Assembly: GCF_047971665.1 (NCBI RefSeq)
Contig: NZ_JBKEAA010000012.1
Span: 62,001-126,000 of the forward strand
DNA from: Castellaniella sp047971665
GTDB lineage: Bacteria; Pseudomonadota; Gammaproteobacteria; Burkholderiales; Burkholderiaceae_B
Length of the DNA stretch: 64,000 nucleotides
Direction: 5' to 3'
The translations under genes were made by a program, and so were the position numbers. A model generated the notes under the pieces. The model worked only from the letters and a program-made list of their open reading frames with translations. It did no database searches and was not told where the DNA came from. Of the stretch, positions 1 to 8,437 are shown one piece after another (positions within the stretch are counted from its first letter, which is position 1; the number at the start of each line of letters is the position of its first letter).

Positions 1-926
1 GCAGGCAACGACATCGCCGACCGCAGGCGCAGCAGGCGCCGTGCCGCCCAGAACCCCAGCAGCAGAATCAGCAGCGCCTGAATCAGGAGCATGATCTCCG
101 GCTGCTCCCACACATCGAACCACGGAATCACCATGAATTCCGCCATCAGGATTCCCGCCAACAGCGCCATGGCCACCACCACCGGATCGCGGCGCCAGCG
201 CGTATAAACGCCATAAACGACCAGGATCGGAGCCCAGCGAGGGAGGAACACCAGCGACAATGCCTGCAGGTTCAAATCGTCCGAGGTAAGCCACCCGACG
301 CTCACCAACACGCCCCACACCGCCCAGAACAGCGTTGCCCCCGCCAGCACCCGCCGGACCAGCCGCCAGGGATCCCGCAACATCGGCAGCAGGCACTCCG
401 CCAGCACCAGCAGCAGTCCATTCAGCCCCAGCGACAAGATCTCCACGGGGATCGATGGCAGCGGCGCCGACCAGTCGAACGGCAGAGAATCGATGAACAG
501 GCGCAGCGCCAGATTCAGCAACACCACCCACAACAGCGCCAGGAACGCGGACCGGATCGCCACCAGCCAAGGCAGCATCAGGACGGCCCAGGTCAGAAAC
601 AGCTCCCAGGTATCGGCGCCGGTTTGATATATTTGGCCCATGAGAGCCAGCAGCGCGCCCGTCGCCAGGGCGGCCAGACCGGCCAATGGCCCCGCCCAGC
701 GACTGCCGCGTCGAGCCAGGACGGCCACCAGGACGACGAGCAGCGCCAATGTCCCCTGGACACCCGTCAGACGGGCGTCCGGCGTCATCCGGGGCCAGTT
801 CGCCGCCACCCAAAACACCAGGGCGGCGCCGGCCAGAACGACCGCCAGCGAACCAAGGCCCGTGACCAGATGCCTGCGCCACGAATCGGCCTCATGGGCT
901 GGCGATGCGAGACTGACGACTTGCAT
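1..926 (-). CDS. DUF2157 family membrane protein, N-terminal part (runs off left edge)
   Basis: The minus-strand frame from ATG 926 stays open to the window edge (about 308 codons), so this is the N-terminal part of a longer gene. A short polar head (about 20 residues) is followed by a series of hydrophobic, probably membrane-spanning segments. Residues 97-110 read GQIYQTGADTWELF, a motif I recognise from DUF2157 membrane proteins, and ANWP just after the first segment also fits. A purine-rich GAGGGGG lies about 9 nt before the ATG. The gene is divergent from topB, with about 65 bp between the starts. The function of DUF2157 proteins is not established. The identification rests on the motif and hydrophobicity; the C-terminus cannot be seen. 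Confidence 0.72.
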   Translation of the reverse strand, partial: MQVVSLASPAHEADSWRRHLVTGLGSLAVVLAGAALVFWVAANWPRMTPDARLTGVQGTLALLVVLVAVLARRGSRWAGPLAGLAALATGALLALMGQIYQTGADTWELFLTWAVLMLPWLVAIRSAFLALLWVVLLNLALRLFIDSLPFDWSAPLPSIPVEILSLGLNGLLLVLAECLLPMLRDPWRLVRRVLAGATLFWAVWGVLVSVGWLTSDDLNLQALSLVFLPRWAPILVVYGVYTRWRRDPVVVAMALLAGILMAEFMVIPWFDVWEQPEIMLLIQALLILLLGFWAARRLLRLRSAMSLP

Positions 927-991
927 GGCGTGAAGCCCCCTCGTATGATCCGCGCTAATGCGGCCCGAAAGACGGCCGCCACTGGACCCAC

Positions 992-3589
992 ATGACTAAA
1001 ACTCTGATTATTGCTGAAAAACCCTCGGTTGCCCTGGATATCTCACGGGCGCTGGGGGGATTTACCCGGGAAGGCGACTACTTCGAAAGCGAGCAGTACG
1101 TGCTGTCCTCCAGTGTCGGCCACCTGCTCAGTCTGGTTGCCCCCAATGACCCGGTACGCGGCAAATGGAGTTTCACCCACCTGCCGGTCATCCCCCCCCA
1201 GTTCGAGCTGGGACCGACCGACAAGCGCTCCGCAGAACGGCTGAAGCTGCTGGTCAGGCTGCTCAAGCGCAAGGACGTCGGCGGCGTCATCAACGCCTGC
1301 GACGCGGGCCGTGAAGGCGAACTGATCTTTCGCTACATCATCCAGTATTCCGGGGTCAAAAAACCCATCCAGCGGCTGTGGCTGCGTTCCATGACCCAGG
1401 CATCCATCCGCGAGGCCTTCGCCAACCTGCGCGACGACGTCACCATGAAACCCCTCGAAGCCGCGGCCCGGTCCCGCGCCGAGGCCGACTGGCTGGTCGG
1501 CATCAATGGCACCCGCGCCATGACCGCTTTCAACAGCAAGGACGGCGGTTTCTTCAAGACCCCCGTCGGCCGCGTCCAGACGCCCACGCTGGCGATCGTG
1601 ATGGAGCGCGAGGACCGCATCCGCCGCTTCGTGTCGCGCGACTACTGGGAAGTCCACGCCACTTTCGTTGCCGCCACCGGCCTGTACGAAGGCCGCTGGT
1701 TCGACCCCGACTTCAAAAAGAACGATCAGGACGCCGACGCCCGCGACTCGCGCCTGTGGTCGGCGACCACCGCGCAGACCATCGTCGCCGCCTGCCGCGC
1801 ACAACCGGGCAGCGTGTCCGAGGAATCCAAGCCCAGCACGCAACTGTCTCCGGCCCTGTTCGACCTGACCACCCTGCAGCGCGAGGCCAACTCACGCTTT
1901 GGCTTCTCCGCCAAGACCACGCTCGCCCTGGCACAGGCACTGTACGAACGCCACAAGGCCCTGACCTACCCGCGAACCGACTCGCGCTACCTGCCCCAGG
2001 ACTATGTCGGCACCGTACAGCAGACCATGCGCACCCTGGCCGACAGCGAATCGGGTGTCGCCCGCTCGGTACGGCCCTACGCTGCCCAGGTCGTCAAGCA
2101 GGACTGGGTCAAACCCAACCGGCGCATCTTCGACGACAAAAAGATCTCCGATCACTTTGCCATCATCCCGACCCTGCAGGTGCCGCGCGAGCTCAGCGAT
2201 GCCGAATTCAAGATCTACGAACTGGTGACACGCCGGTTCCTGGCAGTGTTCTTTCCGGCGGCCGAGTTCCGCGTCACGACCCGCATCACCCAGGTCTCGG
2301 GCCATCACTTCAAGACCGAGGGCAAGGTCCTGGTCTCCCCCGGCTGGCTGGCCATCTATGGCCGCGAATCCCAGGGCGAGGACGGCTCCCTGGTCCCCGT
2401 GGCCGACGGCGAGCGCGTGCGCACCGAGGACATCGAGGCGCGCGGCCTGGCGACCAAGCCGCCCGCCCGGTTCAACGAGGCCACGCTGCTGTCGGCCATG
2501 GAGGGCGCCGGCAAACTGGTGGATGACGAGGCCCTGCGCGAGGCCATGTCCGAACGCGGCCTGGGCACCCCGGCCACGCGCGCAGCCATCATCGAAGGCC
2601 TGCTCAACGAAAGCTACCTGCGCCGCGAAGGCCGCGACCTGATCCCCAGCGCCAAGGCCCGCCAGCTGATGACCCTGCTGGCCGGCCTGGGCGTCAGCGA
2701 ACTGACCTCGCCGGAGCTGACCGGCGAATGGGAGCACAAGCTCAAGCTGATGGAACAGCGTCAACTGGATCGCGAGTCCTTCATGCGCGAGATCGCCCAG
2801 ATGACTCAGGTCGTCGTCAAGCGCGCCAAGGAATACGAACGCGACACCGTGCCCGGCGACTACGCCACCCTCCAGACTCCTTGCCCGAAATGCGGCGGCG
2901 TGGTCAAGGAAAACTACCGCCGCTACGCCTGCACGGCCTGTGACTTCTCCATCGGCAAGCACCCTGGCGGACGCACCTTCGAGATCGCCGAGGTCGAGGA
3001 ACTGCTGGACAAGCGCACGCTGGGCCCGCTGACCGGCTTCATCAGCAAGATGGGCAGGCCCTTTGCCGCCGTGCTGCGCATCACCGACGAATACAAGCTG
3101 GAATTCGACTTCGGCCAACGCGAGGACGAGGATGCCGAACCCGTGGATTTCTCCGGCCATACGCCGCTGGGCGCCTGCCCCAAATGCGGCGGCCACGTCT
3201 TCGAGCACGGCATGAACTATGTCTGCGAACGTGCTGTGGGGTCGGAAAAGACCTGCACCTTCCGCAGCGGCAAGGTCATCCTGCAACAGGAAATCCCCGC
3301 CGCGCAGATGAGCAAGCTGCTGGACACCGGCAAGACCGACCTGCTCGACGGCTTCGTATCCAGCCGCACCAACCGCAAGTTCAAAGCCTTCCTGGTGCGT
3401 CAGGCCGACGGCAAGGTCGGTTTCGAATTCGAACCGCGACCGGCCAAGGCGGGGGCCAAGACAGCCGCCAAGTCCGCGACAAAGACAGCCGCCAAGAAAT
3501 CCGTCCGCAAGACCGCCGCCAAAAAGACGGCAGCCAAAAAAGTCCCCGCCCGGACCGGGTCTCACGAGGACGACGGTCCGGCCTTCTGA
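992..3589 (+). CDS. topB: DNA topoisomerase III (type IA)
   Basis: A 865-residue type IA topoisomerase that cuts one DNA strand, passes the other and reseals it, so relaxing negative supercoils and decatenating replication intermediates in the cytoplasm. The TOPRIM domain is at the N-terminus, with EKPSVA near residue 9 and the acidic DAGREGE at 104-110. The catalytic tyrosine is Tyr326 in the LTYPRTDSRYLP motif, close to the position in E. coli TopB. After the core there are zinc-ribbon-like pairs (CPKC from residue 631, a second near 729). The tail, from about residue 820, is rich in Ala and Lys (AAKK repeats) and probably binds DNA non-specifically. It is longer than E. coli TopB (653 aa) because of these C-terminal additions. 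It starts with ATG and stands alone. Confidence 0.95.
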   Translation: MTKTLIIAEKPSVALDISRALGGFTREGDYFESEQYVLSSSVGHLLSLVAPNDPVRGKWSFTHLPVIPPQFELGPTDKRSAERLKLLVRLLKRKDVGGVINACDAGREGELIFRYIIQYSGVKKPIQRLWLRSMTQASIREAFANLRDDVTMKPLEAAARSRAEADWLVGINGTRAMTAFNSKDGGFFKTPVGRVQTPTLAIVMEREDRIRRFVSRDYWEVHATFVAATGLYEGRWFDPDFKKNDQDADARDSRLWSATTAQTIVAACRAQPGSVSEESKPSTQLSPALFDLTTLQREANSRFGFSAKTTLALAQALYERHKALTYPRTDSRYLPQDYVGTVQQTMRTLADSESGVARSVRPYAAQVVKQDWVKPNRRIFDDKKISDHFAIIPTLQVPRELSDAEFKIYELVTRRFLAVFFPAAEFRVTTRITQVSGHHFKTEGKVLVSPGWLAIYGRESQGEDGSLVPVADGERVRTEDIEARGLATKPPARFNEATLLSAMEGAGKLVDDEALREAMSERGLGTPATRAAIIEGLLNESYLRREGRDLIPSAKARQLMTLLAGLGVSELTSPELTGEWEHKLKLMEQRQLDRESFMREIAQMTQVVVKRAKEYERDTVPGDYATLQTPCPKCGGVVKENYRRYACTACDFSIGKHPGGRTFEIAEVEELLDKRTLGPLTGFISKMGRPFAAVLRITDEYKLEFDFGQREDEDAEPVDFSGHTPLGACPKCGGHVFEHGMNYVCERAVGSEKTCTFRSGKVILQQEIPAAQMSKLLDTGKTDLLDGFVSSRTNRKFKAFLVRQADGKVGFEFEPRPAKAGAKTAAKSATKTAAKKSVRKTAAKKTAAKKVPARTGSHEDDGPAF

Positions 3590-3592
3590 CCT

Positions 3593-3626
3593 CCGCGCCG
3601 GCCGCTCAGCTGCTGGCGCGGATTTT
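3593..3626 (+). terminator. Possible terminator after topB
   Basis: CCGCGCC and GGCGCGG form a 7-bp stem around a 15-nt loop and are followed by ATTTTC, starting 4 nt after the topB stop. The U-tract is short, so this is a modest candidate. Confidence 0.4.
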
Positions 3627-3726
3627 CAGCTCGAACCCAGGCCGACCACGACCCGGCTTTCCGAGGCATACGCCCGGATGCCCACCAGCCACGACATGAC
3701 GCGCTGATCCCTCTGGTTTCCGCTTG

Positions 3727-3898
3727 ACGGGCACCTTGCCGGCCAGCGCCAAGCAGCTGCTTGATGAACCGGTGACCGGCCCGATGACGCCCGAGGCGGT
3801 CCAAGACACGTTCATGATGCTCTAAAGAAAGCGATGGTACCCGCGAGGTCCTGGGGCTATGGATCGAGAATACCGAAGGCGCGAAGCTCTGGATGGCC
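3727..3898 (+). pseudogene. Decayed IS256 (mutator)-family transposase fragment
   Basis: Two short stretches match an IS256-family transposase, in different frames. The first (about 3727-3822) encodes LPASAKQLLDEPVTGPMTPE and then AVQDTFMML before a TAA. This resembles the N-terminal region of these transposases, where such a segment is followed by a KKA..ERALG block. The second (3833-3898, shifted +1) encodes DGTREVLGLWIENTEGAKLW, the central signature of the family that normally lies about 170 residues further on. The two are fused near AAAGAAAGC, so an internal deletion of roughly 500 bp plus a frameshift are inferred. Nothing of the C-terminal half follows. The rest of the topB-dctM gap (3590-4038) shows no other gene I can support. 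No terminal inverted repeats or target duplication were seen. Confidence 0.7.
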
Positions 3899-4038
3899 AG
3901 ACGCTGCAAGGCCTGCAGCCGGTGCTCGATCTGGCACCGGACCATGCCATTCATTCGGGGCGCTGTTGCAGCACCGGTTTCAGGGGTCAAGGCAGCGGTT
4001 GTACCCAGGACGATACCACCGCTGTCAATCGACATCTC

Positions 4039-5316
4039 TCAGCGGTACACCAGATCACGGAAGGTCAGCGACAGGTCGGGCCAGTAGGTGATCACCATCA
4101 GGCAGACCACCACCACGCCGACGAAAGGCAGCAGTGGCCGGATCAGGCGCTCGATGGGCACCTTGGCCACCGTGCAGGCGGCGAACAGGTTGACGCCGAA
4201 GGGCGGCGTCACCATCCCCAGCGCCAGATTCACCACCATGATCACCCCGAAATGCGCCGGGTCGACACCGAACTGCACCGCCACAGGCAACAACAGAGGC
4301 GCCAGCACCACGATGGATGCGGACGTCTCGATGAACATGCCGATGAAGAACAGGGTGATGTTCACGCCCAACAGGAAGGTGAGTCCGCTGTCGAACAGGT
4401 GGCTGAGCCATTCGCCCAGCATCATCGGCACACCCGCGCGATTCAGCAGAAAGCCGAACACGCCCGCGTTGGCGATGATGAACATGATGATCGCCGTGGA
4501 CACCACGGAGCGGTGAAACGTGCGCCCCAGCGTCGCGAAGGTCAGCCGGCGATAGATGAAAATGCCCACGAACAGTGCATACACCACGGCCACGGCCGAG
4601 GCCTCGGTGGGGGTGAAGATCCCGCCGTAGATCCCGCCCAGGATGATGACCGGCATCAGCAGTGCCCACCAGGCCTTGCGAAAAGCCGTCCAGACCGGCA
4701 GGCGGCCGTCACCGTCGTGCCTGCCCAATCCGTTGCGGCGCGCGTACAGCCAGACATACGCCATCAGCGCGACGACAATCAGCACGCCGGGGCCGATGCC
4801 GGCGATGAAGACCTCGCCCACCGACGTATCGGTGGACACGGCATACAGAATCATCGGAATGGACGGCGGAATGATGACGCCCAGTTCCGCGGCGGAGGCC
4901 TGCAGCGAAGCCGCGAAAGGCGCCGGGTAACCATGCTTGACCATGGCGGGGATCAGGATGGCCCCCACCGCGAAGGTGGTGGCCACGCTGGATCCGGCCA
5001 CCGCCGCGAAGATCATGCAGGTCAGCACGCAGCTGCAGGCCAGCCCACCCTGCACGCCGCCCACCACGCTCTTGGCGAACTCGACCATGCGCTCGGAGAT
5101 GCCGCCTTCCTCCATCAGGTTGCCCGCCAGGATGAAGAAGGGCACGGCGACCAGGGGATATTTGTCCAGGGCAGCGTAAAGCTGCTGCGCGATCACCAGC
5201 CAGGTCATGTGACCGTCGAACCCGACGCCGACCATGGTAGCCAGGCCGATCGACACGGCGACCGGCACGGTCAGGCCGAAAAACAGCAGCATGGAAACAA
5301 CCATCAGCTGCGACAT
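4039..5316 (-). CDS. dctM: TRAP transporter large permease (DctM family)
   Basis: A 425-residue polytopic inner-membrane protein, the large channel-forming subunit of a tripartite ATP-independent periplasmic transporter that imports organic acids with Na+ or H+. About a dozen hydrophobic segments run the full length. Family hallmarks include KYPLVAVPFFILAGNLMEEG near residue 50, GVIIPPSIPMILYA near 145, and FGVNLFAACTVAKVP near the C-terminus. The length is typical. It is the last gene of a dctP-dctQ-dctM operon, 15 nt after dctQ. The substrate is not readable from this subunit, but the divergent tartrate/D-malate dehydrogenase suggests a hydroxydicarboxylate. Confidence 0.92.
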   Translation of the reverse strand: MSQLMVVSMLLFFGLTVPVAVSIGLATMVGVGFDGHMTWLVIAQQLYAALDKYPLVAVPFFILAGNLMEEGGISERMVEFAKSVVGGVQGGLACSCVLTCMIFAAVAGSSVATTFAVGAILIPAMVKHGYPAPFAASLQASAAELGVIIPPSIPMILYAVSTDTSVGEVFIAGIGPGVLIVVALMAYVWLYARRNGLGRHDGDGRLPVWTAFRKAWWALLMPVIILGGIYGGIFTPTEASAVAVVYALFVGIFIYRRLTFATLGRTFHRSVVSTAIIMFIIANAGVFGFLLNRAGVPMMLGEWLSHLFDSGLTFLLGVNITLFFIGMFIETSASIVVLAPLLLPVAVQFGVDPAHFGVIMVVNLALGMVTPPFGVNLFAACTVAKVPIERLIRPLLPFVGVVVVCLMVITYWPDLSLTFRDLVYR

Positions 5317-5331
5317 GATGCAATTCCCCGG

Positions 5332-5820
5332 TCAGATGGTTTCAATGTGGACGCGCCGGGGGCCTTCGGCCCAATAGGCCAGCGCGGCAAGCAGGGACAG
5401 CATCGCCCCCACAGGAATGGACAGGTAGATCCATGAAATGGAGACCCCCAGACTGGGCGTGGACTGGAACCGGACGCGCCAGGTCATGTCGATCCCGATC
5501 CAGATCAGGAACCCCAGGAATCCGACCACGATCAGCAGGACGAGGTGCTCCAGGATCCGCGCCCGATGCGGGGCAAGCAGGTTGTGCAGCAGATCCACGC
5601 CCAGCATGGCGCCCCGGCGGAACGCCAGGGCCACCCCCAGCATCACGGCCCAGATGATGGCGGCCCGCGTCCAGGCCTCGGACCAGGCCGAAGGCGATTC
5701 CAGGACAAAGCGCGCCAGGACCTGATAGAAGCCCGCGCCCACGGCGGACCACAGCAGGCCCTGGGCAACCCAGGACACCAGCCGGGACAGGCCCCGGTCG
5801 ATCAAGCCGAGTAAACGCAT
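5332..5820 (-). CDS. dctQ: TRAP transporter small permease (DctQ family)
   Basis: A 162-residue protein with four predicted membrane segments, the usual size and architecture of the small TRAP subunit that pairs with DctM. The segment AWTRAAIIWAVMLGVALAFRR, with an acidic SEAW just before it, is the conserved region around the second helix, and an arginine-rich turn follows. It starts with ATG at 5820, 15 nt before dctM. It is separated from the upstream dctP gene by 75 bp that hold a GC-rich intergenic repeat, so expression relative to dctP may be modulated there. Confidence 0.88.
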   Translation of the reverse strand: MRLLGLIDRGLSRLVSWVAQGLLWSAVGAGFYQVLARFVLESPSAWSEAWTRAAIIWAVMLGVALAFRRGAMLGVDLLHNLLAPHRARILEHLVLLIVVGFLGFLIWIGIDMTWRVRFQSTPSLGVSISWIYLSIPVGAMLSLLAALAYWAEGPRRVHIETI

Positions 5821-5821
5821 G

Positions 5822-5889
5822 TTGCCCCCTTGGCGCTGCGCACCGCCCCCCCGAGGGGGAATTCGCGCTTGGGGCGGCCCGGCGCGCTC
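5822..5889 (+). repeat. GC-rich intergenic repeat, copy 1 (inside TRAP operon)
   Basis: This spacer contains the blocks GCGCTGCGC, CCCCCCCGAGGGGG and CTTGGGGCGGCCCGGCG in that order. The same blocks, in the same order, occur in inverted orientation at 15531-15605. The CCCCC/GGGGG dyad can form a hairpin in the dctPQM transcript between dctP and dctQ. I associate repeats of this kind with Bordetella/Achromobacter-type genomes; the family is not named here because I could not search. Confidence 0.6.
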
Positions 5890-5895
5890 ATGGCT

Positions 5896-6876
5896 TTACT
5901 GCGTATCGCGGATGGCATCGACCAGTTCCTTGCCGAACTGTTTGTAGTACTGCGGGTAGACCGGCTGGACGGCCTTGACGAAGGCGGCGTGATCCACCGT
6001 GTTGACCTGCATGCCATTGGATTTCAGGGTCTCGATGCCGTCCTTCTCGACCTGGTCGACATAGGCGCGCATGGCTTTGGCGCCTGCGGCGGCGGCCTCT
6101 TTGAATTTGGCCTTGCCGGCGTCGTCCAGACCGTCATACACGGAGGGCGACATCAGGATCAGCGCCGGACCATACACATGCGCCGTCAACGACAGGTATT
6201 TTTGCAGCTGCCACATCTTCACGGACACGATCACCGACAGCGGGTTTTCCTGGCCATCGATGGTGCCTTGCTGGAGCGCGGTGGCGACTTCGGGCCAGGC
6301 CATCGGCGTGGCCAGCACGCCCAGTTCCTTGAATGCGGCGATATGGATGGGATTTTCCGTCGTGCGGATCTTCAGGCCCTTGATGTCGGCGGGCTCCTTG
6401 ACCGGACGGACATTGTTGGTCAGATGGCGAAAGCCCTGCTCGCCCCAGGCCAGGGCCACCAGGCCGCGCTTGGGGAACTCGGCCAGCATGTCCTGGCCGA
6501 TCTTGCCGTCCAGCACCTTGCGCGCATGCGCCAGATCGCGGAACAGGAAGGGAATGTCGAACACCCCGGTCTGTGGCACGAAATTCAGCGTGGCGCCCGT
6601 GGACACGATGGCCAGATCGATGGTGCCCAGCTGCAGGCCCTCGATGACCTCGCGCTCGCCGCCCAGCGCACTGTTGGGGAACTGCTGCACCTTGAAGTCC
6701 GGCGCGCTGGCGCCCAGGGCCTTGACGAAGGCGGCGGCGCCCGCGCCATAATGCGAGTTCTCGGACAGCGCGTACGCCATCTTCAGCGTGGTCTGTGCCA
6801 GCGCCGGCGCAGTCGCCGTCATGCCGACCAGCGCCGCCGCGGCGAGCCATCCTGCGAATTTCTTTGCTTGAAACAT
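5896..6876 (-). CDS. dctP: TRAP transporter solute-binding protein (DctP family)
   Basis: A 326-residue periplasmic binding protein that delivers a carboxylate to the DctQM permease. The frame is open further upstream, but ATG 6876 is chosen because GGGAGA lies about 7 nt before it and the protein then begins with a standard signal peptide (FQAKKFAGW, a hydrophobic core, and a cut after ALA). Family features are the GLKIRTTENP segment with the arginine that usually pairs with the substrate carboxylate, and QQGTIDGQENPL. It is the first gene of the dctPQM operon and is divergent from the tartrate/D-malate dehydrogenase gene, 272 bp away. That spacer contains no other gene; I see only weak short dyads in it. 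Confidence 0.9.
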   Translation of the reverse strand: MFQAKKFAGWLAAAALVGMTATAPALAQTTLKMAYALSENSHYGAGAAAFVKALGASAPDFKVQQFPNSALGGEREVIEGLQLGTIDLAIVSTGATLNFVPQTGVFDIPFLFRDLAHARKVLDGKIGQDMLAEFPKRGLVALAWGEQGFRHLTNNVRPVKEPADIKGLKIRTTENPIHIAAFKELGVLATPMAWPEVATALQQGTIDGQENPLSVIVSVKMWQLQKYLSLTAHVYGPALILMSPSVYDGLDDAGKAKFKEAAAAGAKAMRAYVDQVEKDGIETLKSNGMQVNTVDHAAFVKAVQPVYPQYYKQFGKELVDAIRDTQ

Positions 6877-7148
6877 GGTGTCGTCTCCCGAATCTGATAT
6901 GAATGTTGTCCGGCCGCGCCCGCGGCCCGGGCGCGAGCCGTCAGAATCACGCTGCGCGCAAAGCACCAAAGCCATGGTGTTCTAACATGAAGTCCGGCAG
7001 GCTCGCAATGGAAACCGCGCCTGGGTCCGGGTTATCACAGAGATGAAATACCCTCTGTACGCACCGGACCGGCCAGACAGTACACTTGGACGACGCGCAG
7101 GCCCGACGACACGGCCTGGCACCGCTTTCACCCCACCAGAGAACCGGC

Positions 7149-8231
7149 ATGACCCAAAAAATCGCAGTGATTCCCGGCGACGGCATCGGCACGGAGGTCA
7201 TGCCGGAAGGCCTGCGCGCGCTGGAATCGGCCGCCGTCCGGTTCGGTCTGGATCTGGACTTCGAGTCCTTCGACTGGGGCTGCGACCATTTCCTGCGCGA
7301 GGGTCGCATGATGCCCACCGACTGGAAGCACCGCATCGGCGGGCACGACGCCATCCTGTTCGGTGCCGTGGGCGCGCCCGACAAGGTCCCGGACCATGTC
7401 GCCGTCTGGGATTCCATCATCACCATCCGTCGCGAATTCGACCAGTACGTGAATCTGCGTCCTGCCCGGCTGATGCCCGGCGTACCCAGCCCGCTGGCCA
7501 ATCGTCAACCGGGCGACATCGACTTCCTGGTGGTGCGCGAGAACACCGAGGGGGAATACTCCAGCCTGGGCGGACGCATGTTCCCGAACACGGACCGCGA
7601 ATTCGTCATCCAGGAGTCCGTCTTTACCCGCACCGGGGTCGACCGGGTCCTGAGATTCGCCTTCGAGCTGGCGGCGCGCCGACCCGAACGGCACCTGACG
7701 GCCGCCACAAAATCGAACGGCATCTCCATCACCATGCCCTACTGGGACGAGCGCCTGAAGGCCATTGCCCAGGAATACCCCACCGTGACCTGGGACAAGT
7801 TCCACATCGACATCCTCTGCGCCCACATGGTGCGCCACCCCGACCGCTTCGACGTGATCGTGGCCTCGAACCTGTTCGGCGACATCCTGTCCGATCTGGG
7901 GCCGGCCTGCACCGGAACGATCGGCATCGCTCCATCGGCCAACCTGAACCCGGACCATCTGTACCCCTCCTTGTTCGAACCCGTGCATGGGTCCGCCCCG
8001 GACATCGCCGGCCAGGGCATCGCCAATCCGGTCGGGCAGATCTGGTCGGCCGCCATGATGCTCGAACACCTTGGCCAGGGAGAGCCTGCCTGGCAGCAGG
8101 CCGCCAACGCCATTCTGAAGGCCATCGAGACCGTACTGGCCGATGGCCCCCGGACCCCTGACATGGGCGGCACGGCACGCACCGCCGAGATGGGTCAGGC
8201 GATTGCCGATCACATTGCCCGCGCGCCCTGA
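7149..8231 (+). CDS. ttuC: Tartrate / D-malate dehydrogenase (decarboxylating)
   Basis: A 360-residue member of the isocitrate/isopropylmalate dehydrogenase family. Such enzymes oxidise D-malate or tartrate with NAD+ and a divalent metal, with decarboxylation. IAVIPGDGIGTEV at the N-terminus, the RENTEGEYSSLGG loop, the lysine-bearing KFHIDILCAH segment and the metal-binding VIVASNLFGDILSD are all present. Length matches TtuC/DmlA rather than the shorter isopropylmalate dehydrogenase pattern. ATG 7149 is preferred over an upstream in-frame start because the conserved beta strand begins at once. It is monocistronic and divergent from a TRAP operon that may import its substrate. Tartrate and D-malate cannot be told apart from sequence alone; isopropylmalate is less likely. 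Confidence 0.88.
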   Translation: MTQKIAVIPGDGIGTEVMPEGLRALESAAVRFGLDLDFESFDWGCDHFLREGRMMPTDWKHRIGGHDAILFGAVGAPDKVPDHVAVWDSIITIRREFDQYVNLRPARLMPGVPSPLANRQPGDIDFLVVRENTEGEYSSLGGRMFPNTDREFVIQESVFTRTGVDRVLRFAFELAARRPERHLTAATKSNGISITMPYWDERLKAIAQEYPTVTWDKFHIDILCAHMVRHPDRFDVIVASNLFGDILSDLGPACTGTIGIAPSANLNPDHLYPSLFEPVHGSAPDIAGQGIANPVGQIWSAAMMLEHLGQGEPAWQQAANAILKAIETVLADGPRTPDMGGTARTAEMGQAIADHIARAP

Positions 8232-8362
8232 GCCGCCTCCCGGCGCGCATCGACCCGGCCCTGCGCGCCGCGCAGACGGGCATGGGCGAACAGTTCGACG
8301 GCTCCTGGGCCATGCCTGCGCCCGAGACCGGGGACGCCTGCTGGCGGTCTGGACCCGCAACG

Positions 8363-8390
8363 GGGCCCGGCAGTTGGGGCCCGGCAGTTG
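8363..8390. repeat. Tandem duplication, 2 x 14 bp
   Basis: GGGCCCGGCAGTTG occurs twice head to tail in the convergent gap between ttuC and the acetolactate synthase gene. No gene is evident in this 206-bp gap. The repeat looks like a simple slippage product. Confidence 0.7.
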
Positions 8391-8437
8391 CGCATGGCCC
8401 GCCACCTGCGCTGCGGCCAGGAGACTTGGGCGCCGGG

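Noticed and set aside
1892..3565. 557-codon minus-strand frame inside topB
   Set aside because: Antisense to conserved topoisomerase sequence; composition is that of a reverse-complement shadow.
3562..4035. 157-codon minus-strand frame in the topB-dctM gap
   Set aside because: It overlaps the topB end and runs antisense to the transposase scraps; no ribosome-binding site or recognisable motif.
3859..5436. 525-codon plus-strand frame over dctM
   Set aside because: His/Gln/Arg-rich translation typical of the antisense of a membrane protein; dctM is unmistakable.
8210..8395. 61-codon minus-strand frame in the ttuC-ilvB gap
   Set aside because: Arg/Ala/Gly-rich, spans a tandem repeat and has no start signal; treated as non-coding.
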